A DNA stretch of 64,000 nucleotides from NCBI GenBank assembly GCA_019636215.1, contig JAHBXZ010000006.1, positions 1 to 64,000 on the forward strand. Reading direction: 5' to 3'. Both the position numbers and the translations under genes were made by a program. Each line of letters starts with the position of its first letter. Positions within the stretch are counted from its first letter, which is position 1. The notes beneath the pieces are model-generated. The model saw nothing but the letters and a program-made list of their open reading frames with translations. It searched no databases and had not been told where the DNA came from. This document shows, piece by piece, positions 7,312-15,721 of this stretch. This DNA comes from Planctomycetota bacterium. Its GTDB lineage: Bacteria > Planctomycetota > UBA8742 > UBA2392.

Positions 7312-8238
7312 GTGGCTGACCAATATCGCCTGATCACGCGCAGTGACTTCGACGGCCTGGTGTGTGCTGTCATCCTGAAGGAACTGGGGATGATCTCGGA
7401 CATCGAGTTCGTGCACCCCAAGGACATGCAGGACGGCAAGGTTCCCGTGACCAGCAAGGACATCACCGCCAACCTGCCCTACGCGCGGGGCGTGTACCTG
7501 GCCTTTGACCACCACGCCAGCGAAGTTTCGCGCGTGGGCCGGCCTGACAACTACATCATTGACCCCAACGCGCCGTCTGCGGCGCGCGTGGTGTATGGGT
7601 ACTACGGCGGCGCCAAGAAACTGCCCAACATCAGTGAAGAACTGGTGGCGGCGGTAGACAAAAGCGACAGCGCACAGTTTTCGCGCGAGGAAATCCTGGA
7701 CCCGCAGGGGTGGAACCTGCTGAGCTTCATCATGGACGCCCGCACCGGGCTGGGGCGATTTCACGAGTTCAAGATCAGCAACAAAGACCTGATGAAGAAG
7801 CTGATTGAGCTGATCCGCACCAGGCCCCTCAAGGACATCCTGGCCGACCCCGACGTGAAAGAGCGCCTGGACCTGTACCACCAGCACGCGGCGCTTTCCG
7901 CCGAGCAGATCGAGCGCTGCGCCAAGCTGCACGGCAACCTGATTGTGCTGGACCTGCGCCACGAAGAAACCATCTATGCCGGCAACCGCTTCATGGTGTA
8001 CGCGCTGAGCCCCAACAGCAACATCAGCCTGCACGTGATGTGGGGAAAGGGCCAGCAGAACGTGGCCATTGCCTGCGGCAAGAGCATCCTCAAGCGCGAC
8101 AGCAAAACCAACGTGGGCGAGCTGATGCTCAAGTACGGCGGCGGCGGCCACAAGGCCGCGGGCACCTGCCAGGTACCGGCCGAAAAGGCTGACCAGGTAT
8201 TGAAAGAACTGGTCGACCAGATCACCAAAGACGGCTGA
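7312..8238 (+). CDS. DHH-family phosphoesterase
   Basis: This 308-aa enzyme has a DHH domain with D12/D14 in SDFDGLV, D66-H67-H68 in AFDHHAS, and D116/D119 in VDKSD, all probable Mn2+ ligands. A DHHA1 substrate-binding domain ends with GGGGHKAAGTC. The family cleaves phosphodiester or phosphoanhydride bonds in nanoRNA, cyclic dinucleotides or polyphosphate. Which substrate applies here is unknown. I chose the GTG at 7312, preceded by a purine-rich GGGGG, because residues upstream show no family similarity. The gene is divergent from the glyoxalase-fold gene and converges with the zinc-ribbon gene, leaving 6 nt between stops. Confidence 0.85.
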   Translation: MADQYRLITRSDFDGLVCAVILKELGMISDIEFVHPKDMQDGKVPVTSKDITANLPYARGVYLAFDHHASEVSRVGRPDNYIIDPNAPSAARVVYGYYGGAKKLPNISEELVAAVDKSDSAQFSREEILDPQGWNLLSFIMDARTGLGRFHEFKISNKDLMKKLIELIRTRPLKDILADPDVKERLDLYHQHAALSAEQIERCAKLHGNLIVLDLRHEETIYAGNRFMVYALSPNSNISLHVMWGKGQQNVAIACGKSILKRDSKTNVGELMLKYGGGGHKAAGTCQVPAEKADQVLKELVDQITKDG

Positions 8239-8244
8239 ACCGGC

Positions 8245-8868
8245 CTAGCCCATGCGCATGTCGATCAGGTTGGCCTTGTGGCCGCAGGCGCCGCAGCGGG
8301 CCTCCAGTTTGAACATGCCGCTGCCATCGGCACCGACTTCTTCCGGCGTCTCTTTGCCGACAAACGTGGGTGCGCTGCACTTGGGGCAGGTCATGCTCTC
8401 AATCGCGTCGGCCAGTTGCTGCGCGGCCGCAGTGCGATAGCGCCCACGGGTGGCGGTATCCGCCGCGGGCTCGCCCAGCATGGGCACCTGGCCCGTGCCG
8501 ACTCGGGGCAGCTCATCGGTACCCATCTTCATTTCGTCCATCGCGGGATCGAGCATTGGCTCGCCCAGCATCGGGGCCATGCCGGTTTCACTAGGTGCCA
8601 GTGCTTCGACCATGAGTGTCGCGGGTTTCGGTGGCGCGGCAGTCGGTGCCGGGGCCGGTTCCGGGGGCGGCGGCGCGGGCGGTGCCGGGGGCGCCGCTGG
8701 CGCTGCGGCAACGGGTGCGGGCGGAACAGGTGGCGCGACAGGGGCCGGAGTCTGGGCCGGCGCAGGGGCCGACTGTTCCGGCGATGCGGGCTTTCCGCCC
8801 TTGCGCGTGGCCAGCACCACGATCACCACAACCACAACCAAGCCCAGGCCGATTGCGGCCTCCAGCAT
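8245..8868 (-). CDS. single-pass membrane protein with C-terminal zinc ribbon
   Basis: This 207-aa protein has an N-terminal transmembrane helix (IGLGLVVVVVIVVLA, about residues 5-20) and a long Pro/Ala-rich linker. Its C-terminus is a zinc ribbon with CPKC and CGAC knuckles. The orientation suggests the linker and ribbon are cytoplasmic, but topology is not certain. I chose the ATG at 8868, which gives a short N-tail before the membrane helix; a longer frame from 8931 is possible. Similar zinc-ribbon tails occur in planctomycete proteins of unknown function. No enzymatic motif is present. Confidence 0.65.
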   Translation of the reverse strand: MLEAAIGLGLVVVVVIVVLATRKGGKPASPEQSAPAPAQTPAPVAPPVPPAPVAAAPAAPPAPPAPPPPEPAPAPTAAPPKPATLMVEALAPSETGMAPMLGEPMLDPAMDEMKMGTDELPRVGTGQVPMLGEPAADTATRGRYRTAAAQQLADAIESMTCPKCSAPTFVGKETPEEVGADGSGMFKLEARCGACGHKANLIDMRMG

Positions 8869-9021
8869 CAACGCAAGTGTCACGAAAGCCCCCGGGTGTT
8901 TGCCAAGGCCTGACTTTAGCGGTGGCAACACGCGCCGCCAATGGAGTTCGGCCGGGGCACTTGTGGAACTGATTCACGCAGCGACAGTTTCCGAGATCAG
9001 ACCGACATGTGCCCCGAAGTG

Positions 9022-9051
9022 CATTGACCATCAATGTCCAGAGCCTAGGAT
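9022..9051 (+). promoter_or_regulatory. promoter with palindrome over the -35
   Basis: TTGACC (9024-9029) and TAGGAT (9046-9051) are 16 bp apart, a reasonable housekeeping promoter for the secreted-protein gene starting at 9087. The -35 is embedded in the perfect 15-bp palindrome CATTGACCATCAATG (9022-9036), a plausible operator. Confidence 0.45.
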
Positions 9052-9086
9052 TCGCTCGCTCACTACCGAACGAAGGCGACCCTAAG

Positions 9087-11765
9087 ATGAATCGCAAACT
9101 CCTGCTGTTGTTGACGTTGTTGGTGGCATGTGCCGGCAGTCAGGCCGTTTATGGCCAGTACGCCCGCACGGAGGCCTCGGCAGCCTATGCGGAACGCGCC
9201 GGTGCCGGATCGCCGGTTGAGTGGCTTGGAGGCCCGGTGCAGTTCCTGGACAACCCGGCGCTGTTCACAATGCCGTTCGACTTTCCGTACTTTGACCGGA
9301 CTTACCGCCAGATCCTGATCAACCCGCACGGTCGTATCACCTTCAATCCGGTTGTATGGCTGCAGTATCAGACAGTCACGCTGACCGGCAGCCCTGTAGA
9401 TTTCTCGATGCGCGACACGATTCACGGGTTCTCCGTCGACACGCTGCAGATGCTGGATCTGAAGCCGCAGTGCATCACGGTGCACGTGGAAACCGGCCGT
9501 GTCGTGGTGCAGTGGCGCGACGCAGACCTCAATGTCAGCGCGGGCTTCGCCACAGTGTCGCACCAGATCCACCTGCTGGCCAACGGCAACATCGAGCTGC
9601 ACTTCGGCTCATACTACGATGGTGGCGGGATTGACCCCTTTACCTCGAGTTTTGTCAGCGGCCTGGTCAACTTCAACGGCAACACGGCCGTGGCGGGGTA
9701 CGGAAACACCCTGGCCGCGCAAAGCGCGATACCGACGGCCGGCACGCGCGTGACCTTTGCACCGTCCGGTTTCATGCCGGCAGACGGCATCGAGTTGACG
9801 ACCACCCCAGTCAACCTGCCCGACGAAGTGTTTGTGGGCACGGCCAACGCGCGCCCGGTCATGGCGTTTACGCTTTCGCCCAGGGGCGCGGGCGGCACGG
9901 TCACGGGCCTGCAGATGAATGTTCCGGACTCCAGCGACATGAACGGCGTGTGGGCACTGTATGAAGACACGGCTCCATTTGGCGTGCTGAACGGCGAGGC
10001 ACTGATCGGCAACGGGTCTCATGCGAGCGACGTGTTGACCTACGCGGCGCTCAGCCTGGACATCACCACCGTGGCACGTCGATACCTGGTGGTACTGGAC
10101 CTGGTGCAGACGGACTCCTTGATTTACCGCGCATCGTTCATGTTGAGCCCCTCGGGCGTTGCCACCACGGCCACAGTCTGGGGCGCATCCTGGAACGCAA
10201 CAAACCACCTGACCAACGGTACGGGAATCCTGGCGTTCCAGTCGGAATCGCCCAACTCTCATCGGCCCCTGCGTGCTGGTGCCGATGACGTGGTCGTCCT
10301 GTCCGTCGAGCTTGATCGCTACTTGCACGCCGGGCCCGTGCTCAACTCCTTGACCCTGGGATTGACCGCAACGGGCAGCCTGGACGCCACGATGGTGCTT
10401 GACATAACGATTCTGCGCGACCTCAACGGCAACGGGCTGCGCGATGCCACAGATACTGTGCTTGGCAACTTTGCCGTCGGTTCGTCGGTCATGACGGCTT
10501 CAGGGCTGAGCGAAGCCATCAACGGGCCTTACCACCTCATTGTGACCGTTGATATCCCGGCCACTTTTGACGGCAGCGGCACGCTGCATGTGACAATCGG
10601 CGACGCCGACTTCACTCCTTCCGCAATTGACGGCGAATTGTTCGGCACCGGCAACATCTATCCAGTGCTGGGCAACGGGCCGTTGCTGCACGGCGTGGCC
10701 TCGCAGGAAGGGTCGCTCATTCAGCAGTGGAGCATCCTGGCCGGCGAAACCGATGTCGTCGGGCTGTCCATCGGGCTGGAGATTTCCACGGGCACTGCCG
10801 CCGTGGATTCGCTGGCGGTCAGGGAGATGGCTGCCGGCAACTACACCGGAATCACCAACCTGCGCCTGTACCGTGACCTTGGGGCCATCGGGCGGCTGGA
10901 TCCGTCGGATGTGCAGCTTGCGGCAACGGTTGGCATTGCTGGTGATACGGCAACGTTCTCTGCGATTGCGGGGCTTGTGCTGTCTGCGGCGCGCACCGAC
11001 CTGCTGGTCGTGTTCGACACCACGGCGGCCAGAACCAGCGACATAGGTCTGCGGCTGGACACATTGAGTTCGACCCCGACCATCTCGTCAGGCCTGACCT
11101 TCCCCAACAGCAACGCAAACGGGGCCGCCATCAGCGTGGGCGGAACTGCGGCCAGCGACGGTGTGGACGTAACATACACCGCGGCGGGTGGCCCGCTGTT
11201 CTTTGGCGGCAATGAACGGGCCCTGGTGGGACGGGTCCAGGTTGCCGCGCGCAACGCCGGCATAGCGGCGGGCTTTTTGGGCCTTGGCTACGACCTGTAC
11301 AACGCCCGCGGCGGCCTGATGCCGATGTTCGGCCTTATCCTCGAGATCTGGCACGAAGGGACGGGGCCATTGGGTGTGCTGGATGCCTCGGACAAGCGAA
11401 GCGGGTACTTTGTGCCCGCAATCTACTACGCACTTGCCTCGTTTGGCTCCACCTATGCCAGCGGCGCCGTGCATAACTTCCTGGTCGTGGCCCGGCGCGG
11501 CCTTTTCTATCAGCCGGATGGAACGGCAACGCTGATCCTTGCGGCCTTTAACGGCACCAATGCACGCATGGTGGGCGGCATGGGCCAGGCACCGGTGGCT
11601 GTCAGTGCCACCGTTGGCGATCAGCCCTTTCACACCGCCGGCGGCGGCAAAAAGAAGAGTGGCGGCGGCTGCTCGACGGGCGACGACAGCGCGCCCGGCC
11701 TGATGCTGCTGATGGCGCTTGCGTCAACGCTGGTGGTGGCGTTGCGTACGCGACGCACGGCCTGA
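9087..11765 (+). CDS. large secreted protein with Cys-containing C-terminal sorting tail
   Basis: This 892-aa protein has a Sec signal peptide (MNRKLLLLLTLLVACAGSQA, cleavage probably after VYG). A nidogen-like beta region follows (about residues 40-230, with NPHGRITFNP and GNIELHFGSYYDG), then several beta-sandwich segments with Asp-rich loops such as DLNGNGLRDATD. The last 40 residues form a tripartite tail: GGGKKKSGGGCSTG, a hydrophobic helix, and RTRRTA. That layout resembles the MYXO-CTERM and Synergist-CTERM sorting signals, in which a Cys precedes a membrane helix and an Arg cluster. A likely surface protein; function unknown. It is followed by a good terminator. Confidence 0.75.
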   Translation: MNRKLLLLLTLLVACAGSQAVYGQYARTEASAAYAERAGAGSPVEWLGGPVQFLDNPALFTMPFDFPYFDRTYRQILINPHGRITFNPVVWLQYQTVTLTGSPVDFSMRDTIHGFSVDTLQMLDLKPQCITVHVETGRVVVQWRDADLNVSAGFATVSHQIHLLANGNIELHFGSYYDGGGIDPFTSSFVSGLVNFNGNTAVAGYGNTLAAQSAIPTAGTRVTFAPSGFMPADGIELTTTPVNLPDEVFVGTANARPVMAFTLSPRGAGGTVTGLQMNVPDSSDMNGVWALYEDTAPFGVLNGEALIGNGSHASDVLTYAALSLDITTVARRYLVVLDLVQTDSLIYRASFMLSPSGVATTATVWGASWNATNHLTNGTGILAFQSESPNSHRPLRAGADDVVVLSVELDRYLHAGPVLNSLTLGLTATGSLDATMVLDITILRDLNGNGLRDATDTVLGNFAVGSSVMTASGLSEAINGPYHLIVTVDIPATFDGSGTLHVTIGDADFTPSAIDGELFGTGNIYPVLGNGPLLHGVASQEGSLIQQWSILAGETDVVGLSIGLEISTGTAAVDSLAVREMAAGNYTGITNLRLYRDLGAIGRLDPSDVQLAATVGIAGDTATFSAIAGLVLSAARTDLLVVFDTTAARTSDIGLRLDTLSSTPTISSGLTFPNSNANGAAISVGGTAASDGVDVTYTAAGGPLFFGGNERALVGRVQVAARNAGIAAGFLGLGYDLYNARGGLMPMFGLILEIWHEGTGPLGVLDASDKRSGYFVPAIYYALASFGSTYASGAVHNFLVVARRGLFYQPDGTATLILAAFNGTNARMVGGMGQAPVAVSATVGDQPFHTAGGGKKKSGGGCSTGDDSAPGLMLLMALASTLVVALRTRRTA

Positions 11766-11784
11766 CCTGTCGGCAAGATGGCAG

Positions 11785-11813
11785 ACAAGCCCCGGCCATC
11801 GGCCAGGGCTTGT
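11785..11813 (+). terminator. intrinsic terminator hairpin
   Basis: ACAAGCCC (11785-11792) pairs with GGGCTTGT (11806-11813), with an inner GGCC/GGCC stem. It is followed by the T-rich TCGTTT. It lies 20 nt after the stop of the secreted-protein gene. Confidence 0.7.
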
Positions 11814-11851
11814 TCGTTTACGCTCAGGATCAGCACAAAAACGATACCCCG

Positions 11852-11857
11852 TTGACA
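11852..11857 (+). promoter_or_regulatory. possible -35 box for the second sorting-tail gene
   Basis: A perfect TTGACA lies 95 nt before the ATG at 11947, after the preceding terminator. No good -10 is seen at 16-18 nt (AACATC at 17 nt is poor), so the promoter call is weak. Confidence 0.25.
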
Positions 11858-11946
11858 GGCGCGATGCGGATAGAAACATCACATTCTCGGTGTGTTTCTT
11901 TTGAGTGTTACGGACGGGCGATGTGCTGCCCGCAATGGAGACTTCC

Positions 11947-14298
11947 ATGGGCAAATGGTGGATGCTGGCCTGCGTGATCGCGCTTGGGGCCGGTGGGCTG
12001 TTCGCGCAGGCAACTGCGCCGGTAACCGGATCGCTGGCAGCTGACGAAGAAAGCTTTCACTGCTTTGACATCAACTTCGGGTCCGGCGGCGGCACTCATG
12101 TCATTGACCTGACTGTCAACAGCGCGGGCACTTCAGGCAAGTTCCTGGGCAACCTGGACGGCCTGGCCGCCACCGGCGCCGCCGGCAACGTTGACGCGGG
12201 CAGCGGGTCGACATTCAGCGTCACCACCACCGGCCTGACCGGCATGCACCAGTTCATTGTTACGGTGGGCGATGAATCCGGGTCGGCCAACAGCTACACG
12301 GGCTCGATCGACTGCACCACTTTGGGCACGGGCGCGATTGTCCAGTCCGGCGTGGAAGTGCGCGACCGCAACAACCGGCCGCAGGCCCAGGTCATCTTTG
12401 GCCGCGTGGCCCTGCTGTACGCGCTTGTGCCGTCAGGCCAGAGCCGCAGCCTGGAAGTGCACGCCAACTTCGGCACCACGGCGCAGGCCGTGACCCTGTG
12501 GGCACAGGTAGAGGGTGACAACACCGGAAGCTGCGTGGTGCAGGAAATCAACGCTGCGGGTTCGCCCGCGGTGCTTGGCGGGGCCCTCAGCGGCAGCGGC
12601 ACGGACTGGAACGCCGAAGGCAACCGCACGACATCAAGCCGCAGCGGCAATGTGCGCCTGCGGTTCACCTACACGGATTCAGCTGCTGCGGCCAACGGTT
12701 TCCAGGGCGCGCTGGTCCTGCCCACTGCGGCTCCGCTGCTTGATCTTGCCGTGGTCACCCTTACGGGCAGCCTTACCGGCAATCAGCGCCGGATGCACCG
12801 GGTGTCAATCAACCACGGCACAACGGCAAGCGCGCTGTCTGTGATGCTGCAGTCCGACATCCAGACAGGTGCGATCGACAATTTCGCTTCTGACCGCACG
12901 TCCCTGCTTGCCGGCGGAAGCGCAGCCGGGTTCATACAAACGACGCCCTACCTGACGCCAGTGCGGTCCGGCACCCATGACATCGTGGTCACCATTGAGG
13001 AGACCATGGGCAGTACCGCAACCTACACCCTGGTGCTTGCGCTGGCCGTTCCATCGGCCAGCGTGACAACGGCCACGGATACGCACTTTCGCTTTGTGGC
13101 ACTGGACTCGGCGTTCGGGTTCATAGCAACCGGCACCGGGAACTCGAACAGCGCGACGGGCCACGGGACGGAATTCCTGGTGGACTTCGGTTCCACGCCG
13201 CAGTCGATTGGCTTCTGGTCGCTGGGCAGTGGCGGTGGCGACGGGAGCGTGGCAGTCCACGAGATCACAACTTCCGGCACGCCAACCCAGCTGGGCAGCA
13301 GCCTGTCGGGGACCGGCAGCTGGCAGGACGACGACCAGTTCACGACGTCCAGCCGTTCCGGGCTGGTGCGCATTCGCATTGTGGCAACCGGAGCGACGGT
13401 CGACATCGACTACAACTTCAGTGCCGTGTTCCCGCCCTCGGTAACGGTGCTGGAACTGACCACAATCAACCTTACCGGCACCCTGGCTGCCAGCCAGGAA
13501 AGGCTGCACCGGCTGCGCGTGGATTTTGGCGGTTCGGCCACGCAGTTCCACACCCAGTTGATGCCCTATACCATCACCGGCAACGTCGGTTTCACCTGGG
13601 TCGACGTGAATGAACTGGCCACCAACGGCCTTACGACAGGCATGACCACCAACCCGTACTTCGTCACCGCGCCGCACAGCGGGTTCCAGGAGTTCGTGTT
13701 TGCGCTGGAAGAACTGTCCGGCACGGCCACTGGCACCTATGACATCCCGATCCAGATCGCACTGCCGTCTTCCGCGATGACGGTGCTGGGCACGCAGGTT
13801 CTGACCGGAACCGAGACTTTCGCGTTGCTCTTCAACCTGGCGGCCAACGGCGAAGAAAGCCTTACCGCGGCCGGAACCGCCACGCGCGAGTTCAGCGCCG
13901 ACTTCGGGGGCGCCACGCATACGGCCAGCTTCTGGATGATGGGAGCAGGCTCGGACACCGCGACCGTGGAGCTGTTTGACATTTCGGGCTCGATGCCGGT
14001 GTCCCTGGGCAGCGTGTCGTGGACAGGTTCCAGCGACGACACAGCCAACTTTGTTACGCCGGCGCGCACCGGCGTTGTGCGGCTTCGCATCGTGGTAACC
14101 AGCGCCGTGGCCAACGACGTGGAATGGTCGGTGGTGTTTGACCGCAGCGTCAACCTGTTTGTCCCCGGCGGCGGTGGCGGTGGCGGCGGCAAGAAGAGCG
14201 ACAGCGGGTGTTCCACCGGCGACCAGACCGGGCCGGGGCTGCTGCTGATGGCGCTCGTTTCCATGCTTGCCCTGGCGGCGCGCATCCGCCGGGCCTAG
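11947..14298 (+). CDS. secreted protein with three internal repeats and Cys-containing C-terminal sorting tail
   Basis: This 783-aa protein has a signal peptide ending at LFAQA. Its body is built of about three ~230-aa tandem units. Each has a segment like LTGSLTGNQRRMHRVSI or LTGTLAASQERLHRLRV, followed by one with GSVAVHEITTSGTP, TSSRSG and VRLRI. The last ~40 residues are Gly-rich, then KKSDSGCSTG, a hydrophobic helix and RIRRA, matching the tail of the upstream gene. A GGAG ribosome binding site sits just before the ATG at 11947; the longer frame from 11905 adds no signal-like sequence. It is probably attached to the cell surface. Function unknown. Confidence 0.75.
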   Translation: MGKWWMLACVIALGAGGLFAQATAPVTGSLAADEESFHCFDINFGSGGGTHVIDLTVNSAGTSGKFLGNLDGLAATGAAGNVDAGSGSTFSVTTTGLTGMHQFIVTVGDESGSANSYTGSIDCTTLGTGAIVQSGVEVRDRNNRPQAQVIFGRVALLYALVPSGQSRSLEVHANFGTTAQAVTLWAQVEGDNTGSCVVQEINAAGSPAVLGGALSGSGTDWNAEGNRTTSSRSGNVRLRFTYTDSAAAANGFQGALVLPTAAPLLDLAVVTLTGSLTGNQRRMHRVSINHGTTASALSVMLQSDIQTGAIDNFASDRTSLLAGGSAAGFIQTTPYLTPVRSGTHDIVVTIEETMGSTATYTLVLALAVPSASVTTATDTHFRFVALDSAFGFIATGTGNSNSATGHGTEFLVDFGSTPQSIGFWSLGSGGGDGSVAVHEITTSGTPTQLGSSLSGTGSWQDDDQFTTSSRSGLVRIRIVATGATVDIDYNFSAVFPPSVTVLELTTINLTGTLAASQERLHRLRVDFGGSATQFHTQLMPYTITGNVGFTWVDVNELATNGLTTGMTTNPYFVTAPHSGFQEFVFALEELSGTATGTYDIPIQIALPSSAMTVLGTQVLTGTETFALLFNLAANGEESLTAAGTATREFSADFGGATHTASFWMMGAGSDTATVELFDISGSMPVSLGSVSWTGSSDDTANFVTPARTGVVRLRIVVTSAVANDVEWSVVFDRSVNLFVPGGGGGGGGKKSDSGCSTGDQTGPGLLLMALVSMLALAARIRRA

Positions 14299-14317
14299 CA
14301 GCTTGCGCAGCAGACAA

Positions 14318-14341
14318 GGGCCCCGGCAAGTGCCGGGGCCC
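14318..14341. terminator. hairpin between convergent genes
   Basis: GGGCCCCGGC (14318-14327) pairs perfectly with GCCGGGGCCC (14332-14341) around a 4-nt loop. It lies between the convergent sorting-tail and acyl-CoA dehydrogenase genes and could stop both. There is no strong T tract. Confidence 0.6.
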
Positions 14342-14381
14342 GTTACATGAACCCGCCACAGTCGGCCAGGAGTCGCCGGGG

Positions 14382-15584
14382 CTACATCCCGCGCAAATCG
14401 CCCAGCACGGTGCGTGAGATGACAAGCCTCTGCACTTCGCTGGTGCCTTCGCCGATTTCACACAGCTTGGCATCGCGCAGCATTCTCTCGACGTCGTACT
14501 CGCGCGTGTAGCCCACGCCGCCCAGCACCTGGATCGCGTTGGTGCAGGTCTTCATCGCTACTTCGCTGGCGTAAAGCTTCGCATAGCTTCCGGCCAATGC
14601 GAAGTCGCGGCCCGCGTCGCGCAATCTGGCCGCATTGTAAACGAGGTGTTTCGCCGCCTCGATTTCCATGGCCATGTCGGCGATCATGAACGCCACGCCC
14701 TGGAACTCGCCAATCGCCTTGCCGAACTGCTTGCGCTGGCGTGCGTATTCCACGGCCTTGTTGTAGGCGCCTTCGGCGATGCCCAGCGCGAGCGCGCCAA
14801 TCGTGATGCGCCCGCCGGCCAGTGTCTTCATGAACTTGGGGAATCCAACGTCGACCTGTTCCATACCGCCGGCCACGGCGTCCAGCGGCAACTTCATGTC
14901 CTCGAACACCAGCTGCGCCGTGTCACTGGAACGCATGCCCAGCTTGTCTTCCTTCGGTTCGACCTTGAAGCCGGGCGTATCAAGCTCCGCGATAAACGCC
15001 GTGATGCCCTTGCCCTTGCTGGGGTTCTGGTTGCTCTTGGCCGTGAAGATGCAGGTCTTTGCGTAATGCGGGTTGGTGATCCAGGCCTTGCGGCCGTTGA
15101 CCAGCCAGTGGTCGCTCTTTCTGTCGGCGCGGGTCTTGGTGCCGCCGGCGTCGCTGCCGGCTCCCGGTTCGGTCAGGCCGAAGCAGCCCAGTGTCAATTT
15201 TCCGTTATCATCCACGCCCTTGCACAGTTGCGGCACGTACTTCTCGCGCTGGGCCTTGGTGCCGAACAGGTAAATCGGTGTAAGCCCAAGGCTGATGTGC
15301 GCGGCGTAACCCAGGCTGGTGCTGGCGCAGGCCTTGGCGAGTTCTTCGACGACCAGTACCACACTCATGGTATCGAAGCCGCTGCCGCCGTGTTCTTCGG
15401 GGATGCTCAGGCCCAGAAAGCCCAGTTCGGCCAGTCCCTTGAAAATGTCCTGCGGGAACTCGGCCTTCTCATCGAGTTCCTGGGCGCGGGGCGCGACGCG
15501 TTCTTTGACGAAGTCGCGGATCGTGCTCTGGATCTGCGCCTGTTCTTCGGTCAGGTCAAGGCCGATGGATAGCGTTTCGGGCAT
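14382..15584 (-). CDS. acyl-CoA dehydrogenase (short/medium-chain type)
   Basis: This 400-aa flavoprotein matches the usual length of short- and medium-chain acyl-CoA dehydrogenases, which form a 2,3-enoyl-CoA and pass electrons to ETF. Visible motifs are GCFGLTEPGAGSDA (FAD/substrate loop), GRKAWITN, RKQFGKAIGEFQ, and the C-terminal YTREYDVERMLRDAK then IGEGTSEVQR. Glu379 in EGTSE aligns with the catalytic base of butyryl-CoA dehydrogenase. A GAGG ribosome binding site precedes the ATG at 15584. The gene stands alone, without etfAB nearby. Butyryl-, isovaleryl- or isobutyryl-CoA are possible substrates; with IcmF 30 kb away, branched or short acyl-CoA use is plausible but unproven. Confidence 0.92.
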   Translation of the reverse strand: MPETLSIGLDLTEEQAQIQSTIRDFVKERVAPRAQELDEKAEFPQDIFKGLAELGFLGLSIPEEHGGSGFDTMSVVLVVEELAKACASTSLGYAAHISLGLTPIYLFGTKAQREKYVPQLCKGVDDNGKLTLGCFGLTEPGAGSDAGGTKTRADRKSDHWLVNGRKAWITNPHYAKTCIFTAKSNQNPSKGKGITAFIAELDTPGFKVEPKEDKLGMRSSDTAQLVFEDMKLPLDAVAGGMEQVDVGFPKFMKTLAGGRITIGALALGIAEGAYNKAVEYARQRKQFGKAIGEFQGVAFMIADMAMEIEAAKHLVYNAARLRDAGRDFALAGSYAKLYASEVAMKTCTNAIQVLGGVGYTREYDVERMLRDAKLCEIGEGTSEVQRLVISRTVLGDLRGM

Positions 15585-15721
15585 GGCGTCCTCAAGCGGC
15601 GTGAATGCAGGCGTTATAGCCTCAAGTCGCGGCACTGGGCAACGGATGGAGACCGCCAAAGCGCCAAATCGCCAAAGGTCCCCCGTGAACCGCAGGCCTT
15701 TTGCGATTCGGCGGTTGGAAA

